Numbered from the stretch's first letter, positions 46,217-55,282 are shown. The stretch: 64,000 nucleotides of DNA from Amycolatopsis sulphurea (GCF_002564045.1 NZ_PDJK01000002.1:4712001-4776000), one strand, 5' to 3'. Notes: generated by a model not told the origin, from the letters alone. Made by a program: numbers and translations.

Positions 46217-48052
46217 TCATGGACCGTCCGGCAGCCGGGCCAGCCGGACCGCGACAGTCAGCCGGAACAACCGGTCGGGCTCCTGCCAATCCGGCCCGAG
46301 CAGCTCGGCGACCCGCTCCAGACGCTGGAGCACGGTGTTCTTGTGCACGTGCAGCGCACGCGCGGCGGCCACCGGGCTCATCCGGTTGCCGAGGTAGGCG
46401 GCCAGCGTCGGCAGCAGAGTGCCGCCGTGGCCGGCGTCCCAGTCCACGACCGGCCCCACCAGGCGGCGCACGAACGCCGCGACCCGCGTGTTGCCCGGAC
46501 CGAACAGCGCGGCGTAGGGCAGGTACTCGTCCGTGGTGACCGCGGCGTCGGCGATGCCGAGCGCGGGCAGTGCGCGGGCACAGGCCCCGGCCGCTTCGAC
46601 CTCCGCGCCGAGTCCGGCGGGCAGTTCGTCGACGGACGCGGCCACCGCGAGCACCGCCGTGCCGAGGGCTTCGCGGACCACCGCGTGCACGGCCCGCCCG
46701 GCCGCCTCGGGATCGCGGTCTTCGGTCAGCGCCACGACGTGCTCGGCGTGCTCGCCGACCAGCGCCGCCGCTCGCCGGGCCGCCCGTGCCGCTTGCCGCT
46801 GCCGGTCGGCGGGCACCGCGAGCAAGACGACCGAACGCAGCTCGTCGAGCCGGATCCCACGCGCCCGCGCCCGGTCCGCGATGTCGGCCAGGCGATCGGG
46901 ATCGCCGGAGACCAGCTCGGCCAGCAGATCGCCGCGGACCCGCTGTTCGGCCTCGGCCAGCGCGTCCTGCTTGAGCCGCAGCAACGCGGTGATCTGCGCG
47001 GCGCGTTCGGCGGTGCGGCGTTCCACCGGCCCGAACTCGACCGCACCCTCCTCCAGCAGCAGCGCGCCGAGCAACGCCGACCCGGCCACCACGGCGACCG
47101 CGAGCGCCCCGTCGCCGGTGGCCACGCACCGTCCGCTGTGCCTGCTCTGGCGCACCGCGGGATTCTTCGCCGCGCTGTTCTCGTCCAAAATGGACACTCG
47201 GCAGCGCAGTGCCCGGCCGAGCGCGGTGGCCACTTCACCGGCGTCTCCGCCTTGCAGCACCAGGCTGGTCAGGTCGGTGTGCACGCCGCTGGCCCGTTCC
47301 ATCGCCTCCACGTGCCGGGCCAATTCGCCGTAGGCGTGCCGGGTTTCCTCCGCGGCGGTCTGCGTGCGCGCCAGCAGCCGCGCGGTCTGCAGGACGACCG
47401 CGGCGTGGTCGGCGAAGGCGGAGAGCAGGGAGATCTCGTCGGGGGAGAAGGCGTGCTCGAAACGGTTCGCCGCGAACAGCACGCCGATCACCTCCTCACC
47501 GGCGAGCAGCGGGACCCCGAGCAGCGAGACCAGGCCCTCCGCGTGGACGGCGGCGTCGATCCCGGATTCGTGCGGCGCCTGGGTCATCGCGTCGTAGCTC
47601 GACGTCCAGCACGGCCGCCGCCCTTCCACGACCATGCTGGCCAGCCCCATCCCCGGGGGCACGCGCAGCCCCAGGAACGCGGGCGCGACCGTGCCGAGCG
47701 TGGTCCGCACTCGCAGTTCCCGGCTGTGCACGTCGAACTCGGACAGGTAGGTCACGTCCGTGCCGACCAGGTCGTGTGCACGCTCCACCAACCGGGACAG
47801 CAGTTCGTCCACATCCCGCAGCTGGGCCAGCTCCCGGGCCGAGGAGAACAGCGCGGACAGCTCCCGTCCGCGCCACCGCCAGCGCGCGACCCCGGCGTTG
47901 AGCCGGCGGACCTCGGCGGAGATCCGGGCCACGTCCTGCTCCGGCAGGCCGCTGCCGGACAGCAGCTCGCGCACTTCGTCGTCCGGCTCGGGATGTCCGG
48001 CCGAGGCCGCGCCGAGCAGGCCGACCACCACGTCGACCGGAACCGCCGCCAT
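46217..48052 (-). CDS. GAF-domain PucR-family transcriptional regulator
   Basis: A 611-residue regulator. A GAF-type sensor domain lies at about residues 75-225 (DVTYLSEFDVHSRELRVRTT, GMGLASMVVEGRRP, LLGVPLLAGEEVIGVLFAAN). A GGDEF-like PucR middle region follows, then a C-terminal PucR HTH (LAAYLGNRMSPVAAARALHV, HKNTVLQRLERV). It precedes the mevalonate/HMG operon on the same strand with a 100-base gap and probably controls it in response to a pathway acid or its CoA ester. Confidence 0.87.
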   Translation of the reverse strand: MAAVPVDVVVGLLGAASAGHPEPDDEVRELLSGSGLPEQDVARISAEVRRLNAGVARWRWRGRELSALFSSARELAQLRDVDELLSRLVERAHDLVGTDVTYLSEFDVHSRELRVRTTLGTVAPAFLGLRVPPGMGLASMVVEGRRPCWTSSYDAMTQAPHESGIDAAVHAEGLVSLLGVPLLAGEEVIGVLFAANRFEHAFSPDEISLLSAFADHAAVVLQTARLLARTQTAAEETRHAYGELARHVEAMERASGVHTDLTSLVLQGGDAGEVATALGRALRCRVSILDENSAAKNPAVRQSRHSGRCVATGDGALAVAVVAGSALLGALLLEEGAVEFGPVERRTAERAAQITALLRLKQDALAEAEQRVRGDLLAELVSGDPDRLADIADRARARGIRLDELRSVVLLAVPADRQRQAARAARRAAALVGEHAEHVVALTEDRDPEAAGRAVHAVVREALGTAVLAVAASVDELPAGLGAEVEAAGACARALPALGIADAAVTTDEYLPYAALFGPGNTRVAAFVRRLVGPVVDWDAGHGGTLLPTLAAYLGNRMSPVAAARALHVHKNTVLQRLERVAELLGPDWQEPDRLFRLTVAVRLARLPDGP

Positions 48053-48114
48053 GTCCGCTCACCTCACCCCGTACCTGTGCCGATCGATGCACGATACCTA
48101 CCTGCGGGGCTCGG

Positions 48115-48791
48115 TCACTCCGCCACGATCAGCCGGAACCCGGCGTCCCACTCGGTCCGGGTGAGCAGCTCACGATGGCGTTCCTGCCACCGCCCGGTCT
48201 GCCAGTCCTCGCCGAGGCGGGCGATGCCACGCTCGACCGCGGTGGGGCCGGTCTGCGCGAGCGCGGAGCCGGATCGGCGGACGGGGGTCGAGATAGGCGC
48301 CAGTGCGCGGGGAAGACTCCGTCGGTGAAATCCCACGGCACCGGCAGCGGAACGACGCGCGGGGCGCCGAGTTCCCCGGCGATGTCGTCCGCGGACGGGC
48401 GGCTGAGCTCCAGTTCGGCGATCTCGGGCACGTACTCGCGGACGAACCAGAATTCGGCGTGCAGCCGCGGATCGTAGGCGAGTACGACCTGACGCGGCGC
48501 GATCCGGCGCAGCCCGGCTCCCCAGCCGGTCCGGTGATGCACCGCGAGCACGGCGTGCCGGCACAACGGAAGTGCTTCGGCGACCGCGCGGACGACCGGG
48601 CTCGTGCCTTCGGGCCGCTGCCGGATCATCCGTTCGGACGGTTCGAGGGCGAGCACCGGCCGGTCGCGCGGCTCGCAGGAACCGGCGCCGGCGCCGGCTA
48701 CCGTGCGCGCCTCGCCGAGCAGGGTTCAAGCCAGCGTGGATCGGTACGCCGGGTCTTCGCCGATGCGGTCATAGAGATCCGGCCGCGTCAT
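48115..48791 (-). pseudogene. Broken SAM-dependent methyltransferase
   Basis: Three pieces of one methyltransferase lie in different frames. ATG 48791 (overlapping the symporter stop) gives MTRPDLYDRIG and ends after 21 codons. A second frame from about 48722 gives motif I-like GEARTVAGAGAGSCEP, then VLALEPSERMIRQRPEG. After a shift near 48298 a third frame gives LAQTGPTAVERGIARLGEDW and ends at 48115. The total is ~90 bases shorter than a normal ~255-residue member, so there is a deletion as well as frameshifts. Confidence 0.8.
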
Positions 48792-49813
48792 CGGACGAGC
48801 GCCGGTTCCTCCGTGACGGACTGACGGGCGTAGCGGCGTGCCATGGCGGCGCACACGATCAGCTGGATCTGGTGGAACAGCATGAGCGGCAGCACGATCA
48901 GCCCGACCTCGCTGTGTCCGAAAAGGACAGTCGCCATGGGCAGGCCGCTGGCGAGACTCTTCTTCGAGCCGCAGAACACGATGGTGATCCGGTCCGCCCG
49001 GGAGAAGCCGAGCAGCTTCGCCCCGCCGCCGGTCGCCCCGAGCACAAGCGCCAGCAGCACCACGCACACCGCGAGCAGGACCAGCAACGGGCCGGGCTCC
49101 AGCGTGTGCCAGATGCCCTCGGCCATGCCCGCGCTGAACGCCGTGTAGACGACCAGCAGGATCGAACCGCGGTCCACGAGCTTCAACGGGGCCGAATGCT
49201 GCTGCACCCACGGGCCGATCCAGCGGCGCGCGAGCTGCCCGGCCACGAACGGCAGCAGCAGCTGCGCCACGATGTCCAGCACCGCCGAACCGCTCACCCC
49301 CGGCCCGTTCGCCGACAGCAGCAGCGCGACCAGTACCGGCGTCAGCACGATGCCGAGCAGATTGGACAGCGAGGCACTGCAGATCGCCGCGGCCACGTTG
49401 CCCTTCGCGATCGAGGTGAACGCGATCGAGGACTGCACGGTCGAGGGGAGCAGGCAGAGGAACAGGACGCCGGTGTAGAGCGGCTCGGTCAGCAGGCCGG
49501 GGGAGAGCAGCGAAGCGGCCAGTCCCAGCAGCGGGAACAGCACGAAGGTCGCGCAGAGCACCGTGGCGTGCAGCCGCCAGTGCCGGATCCCGTCCAGCGC
49601 CTCCTGTCCGGACAGCCGGGCGCCGTAGAGGAAGAACAACAGCCCCACCGCGACCTTCGAGGCGATCCCGAAGCCGGTGGCGGCCGAGCCGGTGGCGGGC
49701 AGCAGGGCGGCGATGCCCACGGTGGCCAGGATCGCCGCGATGAACGGGTCGATCCGCAGCTTGGCCAGCAGAGCGGAGACAGGGCGGGTCAGCGAGGCGA
49801 GGAGGTCGGTCAT
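48788..49813 (-). CDS. Bile acid:sodium symporter-family transporter
   Basis: A 341-residue protein with about ten membrane helices, of the SBF-like (YfeH/PF13593-type) branch. Typical stretches are VGLLFFLYGARLSGQEAL, FLCLLPSTVQSSIAFTSIAKGN and IVFCGSKKSLASGLPMA. AAAGGAG five bases before ATG 49813 fixes the start; an upstream frame start is less likely. It is divergent from a LysR regulator, which probably controls it. It is an organic anion or acid carrier by family; substrate unknown. Confidence 0.87.
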   Translation of the reverse strand: MTDLLASLTRPVSALLAKLRIDPFIAAILATVGIAALLPATGSAATGFGIASKVAVGLLFFLYGARLSGQEALDGIRHWRLHATVLCATFVLFPLLGLAASLLSPGLLTEPLYTGVLFLCLLPSTVQSSIAFTSIAKGNVAAAICSASLSNLLGIVLTPVLVALLLSANGPGVSGSAVLDIVAQLLLPFVAGQLARRWIGPWVQQHSAPLKLVDRGSILLVVYTAFSAGMAEGIWHTLEPGPLLVLLAVCVVLLALVLGATGGGAKLLGFSRADRITIVFCGSKKSLASGLPMATVLFGHSEVGLIVLPLMLFHQIQLIVCAAMARRYARQSVTEEPALVR

Positions 49814-49910
49814 GGCACTCCTTTCGCCGCTCATTCTCCGGCGCGCCCCGGCCATTCGGAACCCCGATGACCGTACTGACTGACATCACGAATGACGATA
49901 AGATGGGTGT

Positions 49911-50774
49911 GTGCTGGACCCTCGCCTATGCCGTTCCTTCCTCGCGGTCGCGGAGACCCGTAGCTTCACCGCGGCCGCCCGGCGGCTCGGGGTGGGCCAG
50001 CCCACGGTGAGCCAGCACATCCGGCGGCTGGAGGACGAAGCGGGCGGGCTGCTGTTCGCCCGGGACACCCATACGGTCGAGCTGACCGCGCGGGGACAGG
50101 CGATGCTCGGCTTCGCCCAGACCATTGTGGACACTGAGGAGCGTGCGGCCCGGCACTTCCGCGGAACGCAGGTGCGTGGCCGGGTCCGGTTCGGCGTGTC
50201 CGAGGATTTCGCGCTCGGCGAGCTGCCGGAGATCCTGCGCCGGCTGCGGCGGAGTCATCCGCTGGTGGACGTGGAGCTGCACGTGGAGCTGTCCGACGTG
50301 CTCGCGCAGCGGCTCGCCGAGGGACGGCTGGACCTGGTGCTGGGCAAGCGCCGGACGGGTGTGCCCGGTCCCGGCCGCCGCCTGCGCCGGGAACCGCTGG
50401 TGTGGATCGGCTCCGCGGCCACCACGCTGGTGCCCGGCCAGCCGGTGCCGCTGGTGCAGTACCCGATGCCGTCGGTGACCCGCAGGCTGGCCGTGGAGAC
50501 GCTGGAACGCGCCGGTCTGGACTGGCGGGCCGCCTGCCTCACCTCCAGCCTGACCGGCCTGCGCGCCGCGGCAGCCGCCGGCCTCGGCGTCACCGTGCAC
50601 GCCCGCAGCCTCGTCCCGCCCGATCTCACCGAGCTGCCCGCGAGCCTCGGCCTGCCCGACCCGGGCGAGGTCGACTTCGTCCTGCTCTCCCGCGACCCGG
50701 CCGAAGGCCCGGTGGCCGCGCTGGCGGAGTTCGTCACCGACCGCCTCGGCGACAGCGGTGTGGCAAGGCTGTGA
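49911..50774 (+). CDS. LysR-family transcriptional regulator
   Basis: A 287-residue LysR protein. The HTH is in residues 1-60 (FLAVAETRSFTAAARRLGVG, QPTVSQHIRRLEDEAGG), and an effector domain starts near residue 90 (GRVRFGVSEDFAL). The start is GTG 49911. It is divergent from the symporter across 97 bases, a typical LysR/target arrangement. Its stop codon TGA lies inside the dispersed palindrome at 50771-50787, so the last codons before the repeat may be a new C-terminus. Confidence 0.9.
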   Translation: MLDPRLCRSFLAVAETRSFTAAARRLGVGQPTVSQHIRRLEDEAGGLLFARDTHTVELTARGQAMLGFAQTIVDTEERAARHFRGTQVRGRVRFGVSEDFALGELPEILRRLRRSHPLVDVELHVELSDVLAQRLAEGRLDLVLGKRRTGVPGPGRRLRREPLVWIGSAATTLVPGQPVPLVQYPMPSVTRRLAVETLERAGLDWRAACLTSSLTGLRAAAAAGLGVTVHARSLVPPDLTELPASLGLPDPGEVDFVLLSRDPAEGPVAALAEFVTDRLGDSGVARL

Positions 50775-50787
50775 AGGGCCCCTTCAC
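50771..50787. repeat. GTGAAGGGCCCCTTCAC palindrome at the lysR stop
   Basis: One 17-base copy. The TGA at its second to fourth bases is the stop codon of lysR, and on the other strand the copy interrupts a sigma-factor-like frame. Confidence 0.9.
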
Positions 50788-51079
50788 AGCCCTCAACGAC
50801 GGTGGCGCCGGACATGCCGAGCGCGGCGGACACGGTGGCGGTCCCGAAGTCGGCCGACCGGTCCGCTGTGTCCCTTTCGGACGGTGACGCACGGGCGAGC
50901 CGCAAGGCGGCCTGTCGTACCGCGGCAGGGGGATCGTCGTTGGCCGGCCAGCCCGCGGCCGTCCGGGCGAACGCGTCCACTGCCGCTTCGCGGGCGGGGC
51001 CGGGCGAAAACCCGGCCAGGCACAGGAAAGCGACCAGCCGTGGGTAGTCGGCACGGAAGAACTCGTCGAAGCCTGCCAT
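50788..51079 (-). pseudogene. Truncated sigma-70 region 2-like protein
   Basis: ATG 51079 has GGGAGGGGG upstream. The first ~70 residues resemble region 2 of ECF-type sigma factors: MAGFDEFFRADYPRLVAFLC, then AREAAVDAFARTAAGWPAND and VRQAALRLARASPSE. Homology ends before the palindrome at 50771-50787, beyond which the frame is only antisense to lysR. The DNA-binding region 4 is missing. It could be a short functional relic, but a repeat-linked truncation is more likely. Confidence 0.55.
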
Positions 51080-51415
51080 GCGCACCCCCTCCCGGACCGG
51101 ACCCGCTGAAACAGGTGCGGTGGGGGACCCCCGGGATGTAACGATCGGGTCACGGCACGGTGCGTGCTGCCCTGGCTGCCCTGTGCGGAGGTGTGCATCG
51201 GGCAGACCGGTCCCCCGCAGGTGTGACCTGGATCGAAAATCCCCGCGCCGGCGGCCAGTGGTGGTAACTTGGACAGTCGGTCGCCACGCCGCCCCGGTCG
51301 CCGGGGCGGGTTCGGCCGAAAGCCACCGAGTGCCACGCGAAGCGGTTTTCGTCGTGCGCCCGGAGAACTCGATTGACCGTGTTCCGACAATGAAGACAGG
51401 AGGTGAAACGCGACA

Positions 51416-51688
51416 ATGGAACTGACGACCACCGGCTGGCTCGCCCGCGCGGCGTGCCAGGACGAGGATCCGGAACTGTTCTTCCCGATTTCCGACGTGG
51501 GCCCCGGTGCCCGGCAGGTCGCCCAGGCGAAGGCCGTGTGCGCGCGCTGCCCGGTCCGCCAGGCGTGCCTTTCCTACGCCCTCGACAACGGCCTGAGCAA
51601 CGGTGTCTTCGGGGGAACCACCGAACTGGAGCGGCGAAAGCTGGTCCGCACCACCGCGGGCGCGCCCGCCGGACATCGAGCCGCCTGA
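51416..51688 (+). CDS. WhiB-family iron-sulfur regulator
   Basis: A 90-residue WhiB-like protein. The four cluster cysteines are Cys14, Cys42, Cys45 and Cys51, with the usual DPELFFP after the first. The beta-turn motif is VFGG (usually VWGG), followed by a basic tail (ELERRKLVR). An AGGAGGTG lies upstream of ATG 51416. It resembles WblE/WhiB1-type proteins that bind the primary sigma factor. The 336-base upstream gap (51080-51415) probably carries its promoter. A strong terminator follows at 51769. Confidence 0.93.
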   Translation: MELTTTGWLARAACQDEDPELFFPISDVGPGARQVAQAKAVCARCPVRQACLSYALDNGLSNGVFGGTTELERRKLVRTTAGAPAGHRAA

Positions 51689-51768
51689 CCCCCGGCCGGT
51701 GACCACTCCCGGCGGCGAAGGCGAAAGCTTCTTTCCCCGGAAACGGATCCGCATCCGGCCCCGGTACG

Positions 51769-51809
51769 CGTCCGGGCGGCAACCACACGGTTGCCGCCCG
51801 GACGTTTTT
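51769..51809 (+). terminator. Rho-independent terminator after whiB
   Basis: A perfect 16-base stem (51769-51784 with 51789-51804) and a four-base loop ACAC, followed by TTTTT. It ends whiB transcription and could also stop the convergent MFS transcript. Confidence 0.95.
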
Positions 51810-51820
51810 CGTGCGGTGGC

Positions 51821-53371
51821 TCAGCCGGCGGCCTCGTCGGCCAGCCGCTCCATCGCGCTGCGGTTGTTCAGCGGCATGTTCCGCAGGAACACCACGGTGA
51901 GGATCACCAGCACCGCGGCCGGTGCGCAAATCAGGAACACATCGCTGGTCGCCACGCCGTAGGCCTCGCGGATCACCGTCGCGACCGGACCGGGCAGGGT
52001 GGCCAGGTCGGGCACCTTGTCGCCGCCACCGGCGGCCGCGGCCGGACCGAGGTCGCGGGTGATCAGCGAGCTGACCCGGTTGGCCAGCACCGCGCCGAGC
52101 GCGCTCACCCCGATCGATCCGCCGAGGCTGCGGAAGAAGGACACCGTCGAGGTCGCCGCGCCCAGATCCGCGGGCGGCACGTCGTTCTGCACCACCAGCA
52201 GCAGATTCTGGTTCAGCAGCCCGATCCCGACGCCGAGGACGAACATGTACACGCTCACGGTGAGCACGCTGGTGTGCGCGTCGATCAGCCCGAGCAGCGC
52301 CAGGCCGCCGGTCATCAGTGCCCCGCCGGCCACCAGGAACGACTTCCACCGCCCGGTGCGGCTGATGAGCTGCCCGGACACCGTCGAGGACACCAGCAGT
52401 CCGAAGATCATCGGCAGGCTCATCAGCCCGGCCACCGTGGGCGATTTGCCGAGGGAGAGCTGGAAGTACTGGGACAGGAACACGGTGCCGCCGAACATCG
52501 CCAGCCCGACCAGGAAACTGGCGACGGTGGTCAGGGTGACGGTGCGCTTGCGGAACAGGCTCAGCGGGATCACCGGCTCGGAGACCCGGGATTCGACCCA
52601 CACCGCGAGCGCGAGCACCAGCAGCCCGGCGGTCACCAGTACCGCGGTCTGCCAGGAACCCCAGGCGAACTGCTTGCCCGCGAGCGAGGACCAGACCAGC
52701 AGGGTGGAGACCCCGGCCATGATCAGGAACGCGCCGAGGTAGTCCACCTTCGCCTCACGGCGCACGGTCGGCAGCTGCAGCGTGCGCTGCAGCAACAGGA
52801 TCGCGGCGAGGGTGAAGGGCACCCCGATGAAGAAGCACCAGCGCCAGCCGAGCCAGGAGGTGTCCACCATGAAGCCGCCGATCAGCGGCCCGGCCACCGT
52901 GCCCACCGCGAACACCGCGCCGAACACGCCGGAGAACCTGCCCAGCTCACGGGGCGAGACCATAGCCGCCATGATCACCTGGGCGAGCGCGGTCAGCCCG
53001 CCGCCGCCGATGCCCTGCACGATCCGGCTGCCGATGAGCAGCTCGATGTTCGGGGCCAGCCCGGCGATCAGCGAGCCGATCAGGAACAGCCCGAGCGAGA
53101 TCTGGATCAGCAGCTTCTTGTTGTAGAGATCGGCGAGCTTGCCCCACAGCGGGACGGTGGCGGTCATCGCCAGCAGCTCGGTGGTCACCACCCAGGTGTA
53201 GGAGGCCTGCGAGCCATCGAGTTCGGAGATGATCCGCGGCAGCGCGTTGGCCACCACGGTGGAGGCCAGGATGGCCACGAAGATGCCCATCATCAGCCCG
53301 GACATCGCCTGCCGCACCTGGCCGCGGCTCATCGCGGCCGGGCTGGGCGGCCGGTCCTGGGAAACGGTCAT
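51821..53371 (-). CDS. DHA2-type MFS drug exporter
   Basis: A 516-residue, 14-helix proton antiporter. Motif A is WGKLADLYNKKLLIQ, motif B-like GSRIVQGIGGGGLTALAQVI, and motif C GTVAGPLIGGFMV; a long extracytoplasmic loop lies between the last two helices. ATG 53371 has AAAGGGA upstream; an ATG at 53404 is also in frame. It lies behind the TetR gene in the same direction, so the pair forms a self-regulated efflux operon. Confidence 0.9.
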   Translation of the reverse strand: MTVSQDRPPSPAAMSRGQVRQAMSGLMMGIFVAILASTVVANALPRIISELDGSQASYTWVVTTELLAMTATVPLWGKLADLYNKKLLIQISLGLFLIGSLIAGLAPNIELLIGSRIVQGIGGGGLTALAQVIMAAMVSPRELGRFSGVFGAVFAVGTVAGPLIGGFMVDTSWLGWRWCFFIGVPFTLAAILLLQRTLQLPTVRREAKVDYLGAFLIMAGVSTLLVWSSLAGKQFAWGSWQTAVLVTAGLLVLALAVWVESRVSEPVIPLSLFRKRTVTLTTVASFLVGLAMFGGTVFLSQYFQLSLGKSPTVAGLMSLPMIFGLLVSSTVSGQLISRTGRWKSFLVAGGALMTGGLALLGLIDAHTSVLTVSVYMFVLGVGIGLLNQNLLLVVQNDVPPADLGAATSTVSFFRSLGGSIGVSALGAVLANRVSSLITRDLGPAAAAGGGDKVPDLATLPGPVATVIREAYGVATSDVFLICAPAAVLVILTVVFLRNMPLNNRSAMERLADEAAG

Positions 53372-53414
53372 CACTGTCCCTTTCGGAGTCTTCGGATCGG
53401 TCATGCGGGGTTGG

Positions 53415-54032
53415 TCATGCGGGATCGGTGAGGCTCGTGGCCAGCGCCGCCGCCTCGTCGAACAGCTCCGCCGAGGTGCGGGCACCGTCCATGGCGGACC
53501 AGAGCCGGAAAGCGGTGTCGAGGGTGCCGCTGACCAGCGAGAGCACCAGGGCCGGGAACAGGTCGGTCGCCGGGTCGGTCCCGCTGCGCCGGGCGATCGC
53601 CGCGACGAGTTCGGCGTTCGACTCCCGGTCGAGGGTCAGCGCGCGCAGGGCGAGCCCGGGATTGGCCATGACGATGCGCAACCGGGCCAGCCATTCCTGT
53701 GGATTCTCGTCGATCTCCGTCAGCATCGGCCGGATCGACGCGAGCATCGCGGGGAACGACCCCAGCTCGGCGGGCTGCGCGGCGAACCGCTCCAGTACCT
53801 CCTGCGTGCTCTGCTCCCGATCCGCGCGCGGGATCAGCACCGAGTCCTCTTTGGACGCGAAGTAGTTGAAGAAGGTGCGGGTGGAGACCCCGGCCTCGGC
53901 GGCGATGTCATCCACCGTCACCTGGTCCAGACCACGTTCGTCGATCAGCCGGATCGCGGTGGTGGCGAGGAGACGGTGGGTCTCGCGCTTCTTGCGCTCG
54001 CGCAGTCCGGGGGTGGCGTCGGAGGAGGACAT
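53415..54032 (-). CDS. TetR-family repressor of the MFS exporter
   Basis: A 205-residue TetR protein: HTH at residues 15-62 (LLATTAIRLIDERGLDQVTV, DDIAAEAGVSTRTFFNYFAS), then a helical ligand-binding domain. It is the first gene of the tetR-MFS operon. A good palindrome lies 30 bases upstream of its ATG, so autoregulation is likely. Confidence 0.9.
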   Translation of the reverse strand: MSSSDATPGLRERKKRETHRLLATTAIRLIDERGLDQVTVDDIAAEAGVSTRTFFNYFASKEDSVLIPRADREQSTQEVLERFAAQPAELGSFPAMLASIRPMLTEIDENPQEWLARLRIVMANPGLALRALTLDRESNAELVAAIARRSGTDPATDLFPALVLSLVSGTLDTAFRLWSAMDGARTSAELFDEAAALATSLTDPA

Positions 54033-54061
54033 GCGGCCAGGCTAACGCTGATCTTGCATGA

Positions 54062-54077
54062 TCTGCAAACTTGCAGA
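54062..54077. promoter_or_regulatory. Candidate TetR operator
   Basis: TCTGCAAACTTGCAGA has perfect seven-base arms around AC, 30 bases upstream of tetR and 56 bases upstream of the divergent SDR gene. A partial second TTGCA half-site lies at 54053-54057. Binding would control both directions. Confidence 0.6.
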
Positions 54078-54132
54078 GTGTGAAGCGAGCCACTCGCGAC
54101 CTGGCTGAGCCTGGCTGGCAGACTCACCGACC

Positions 54133-55113
54133 GTGAGTGCAACGGTGCTGATACTCGGCGGACGCAGTGAAATCGGAACCGCGATCGCGGTCCGCCTGGC
54201 CCGCGAGGCGGCGGTCACGGGCGGGGTGCCGGAGGTCCCGCGGGATGCGAGTGGTGCGGATTCGGGGAACCTGGGTGCCGGGGCGCGGGGAAACGGCGGA
54301 CCGGGCCGGGGCGACGGACCGAGTGACGGCGACGGGCCGAACAATGCGTCGCCCGACACCGGCGCCGAGCCTGCCCGGTCCGGAAATTCGCGGCCCGGCG
54401 CCGAAACGCCGGACCATGCCACGGGCCTGCCGCGGGTCGGCTCCGGAGGGCGCCGGTTCGTGCTGGCCGCACGGCCGGGGACCGATCTGTCCGATCCGGT
54501 GGCGCAGTTGCGGGCCGCCGGGGCGGAGAGCGTGCTGGTCGAGGACTTCGACGCGGACGATCTCGGGTCGCATCGCGGGCTGCTGGAGCGGGTCGTGGCC
54601 GCGCACGGGCCGCTGGAGATCGTGGTGCTGGCTTTCGGGGTGCTCGGCGATCAGGCGCGGGCCGAGACCGATGCCGCGCACGCCGCCGCGATCGTGCACA
54701 CCGATTACGTCGCCCAGGTCTCGGTGCTCACCCACACGGCGGAACTGTTGCGGGCGCAGGGTTCCGGCAGCGTGGTGGTGTTCTCGTCGGTCGCCGGGAT
54801 CCGGGTGCGGCGGGCGAATTACGTGTACGGCTCGGCGAAGGCGGGGCTCGACGGGTTCGCCTGCGGGCTGGCCGACGCGTTGCACGGCTCCGGGGTGCAC
54901 CTGCTGCTCGTGCGGCCCGGGTTCGTGGTCGGCCGGATGACCGAGGGGATGTCGCCCGCGCCGTTCTCCAGCACTCCGGGTCAGGTCGCGGACGCCACGG
55001 TGGCTGCATTGCGCCGTCGTCGCGGGGTGGTCTGGGTGCCGGCGGTGTTGCGCCCGGTGTTCGCCGTGCTGCGCTTCGTGCCGCGGGCGGTGTGGCGCCG
55101 GTTACCCCGCTAG
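54133..55113 (+). CDS. DprE2-like short-chain dehydrogenase with large insert
   Basis: A 326-residue SDR most like DprE2, which with DprE1 epimerises decaprenylphosphoryl-ribose for arabinan synthesis. It has LILGGRSEIGTAIA for NAD binding, LAFGVLGDQA, SSVAGIRVRRANYVYGSAKAG with catalytic Tyr232 and Lys236, and an end like DprE2's (VWVPAVLRPVFAVLRFVP). An insert of ~80 Gly/Asp/Pro/Asn-rich residues (about 27-106) lies between the first helix and second strand of the Rossmann fold. At the usual catalytic Asn position the sequence is HTDYVAQ. No dprE1 is adjacent. The start is GTG 54133. Confidence 0.8.
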   Translation: MSATVLILGGRSEIGTAIAVRLAREAAVTGGVPEVPRDASGADSGNLGAGARGNGGPGRGDGPSDGDGPNNASPDTGAEPARSGNSRPGAETPDHATGLPRVGSGGRRFVLAARPGTDLSDPVAQLRAAGAESVLVEDFDADDLGSHRGLLERVVAAHGPLEIVVLAFGVLGDQARAETDAAHAAAIVHTDYVAQVSVLTHTAELLRAQGSGSVVVFSSVAGIRVRRANYVYGSAKAGLDGFACGLADALHGSGVHLLLVRPGFVVGRMTEGMSPAPFSSTPGQVADATVAALRRRRGVVWVPAVLRPVFAVLRFVPRAVWRRLPR

Positions 55114-55282
55114 GACTCTTCGTGTCCGCGGCGGCACCGGCTGTCGCGGAGCACGGGAATGCGTTCGGCCGAATGGGCTCCCATCACGTCATTGAGACAG
55201 GTTTCTCAGGGTTTTCCCAGCTGGCGCGGCGATCCTCGAAGGAGGGCCGGTCAGGTCCACCGACCAGACGAGGGGAACAGTC

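Noticed and set aside
50255-51754. A 499-codon minus-strand frame covering the lysR 3' half and the whiB promoter
   Set aside because: Only the ~70 codons after ATG 51079 show sigma-like features; the rest is antisense to lysR or to non-coding DNA.
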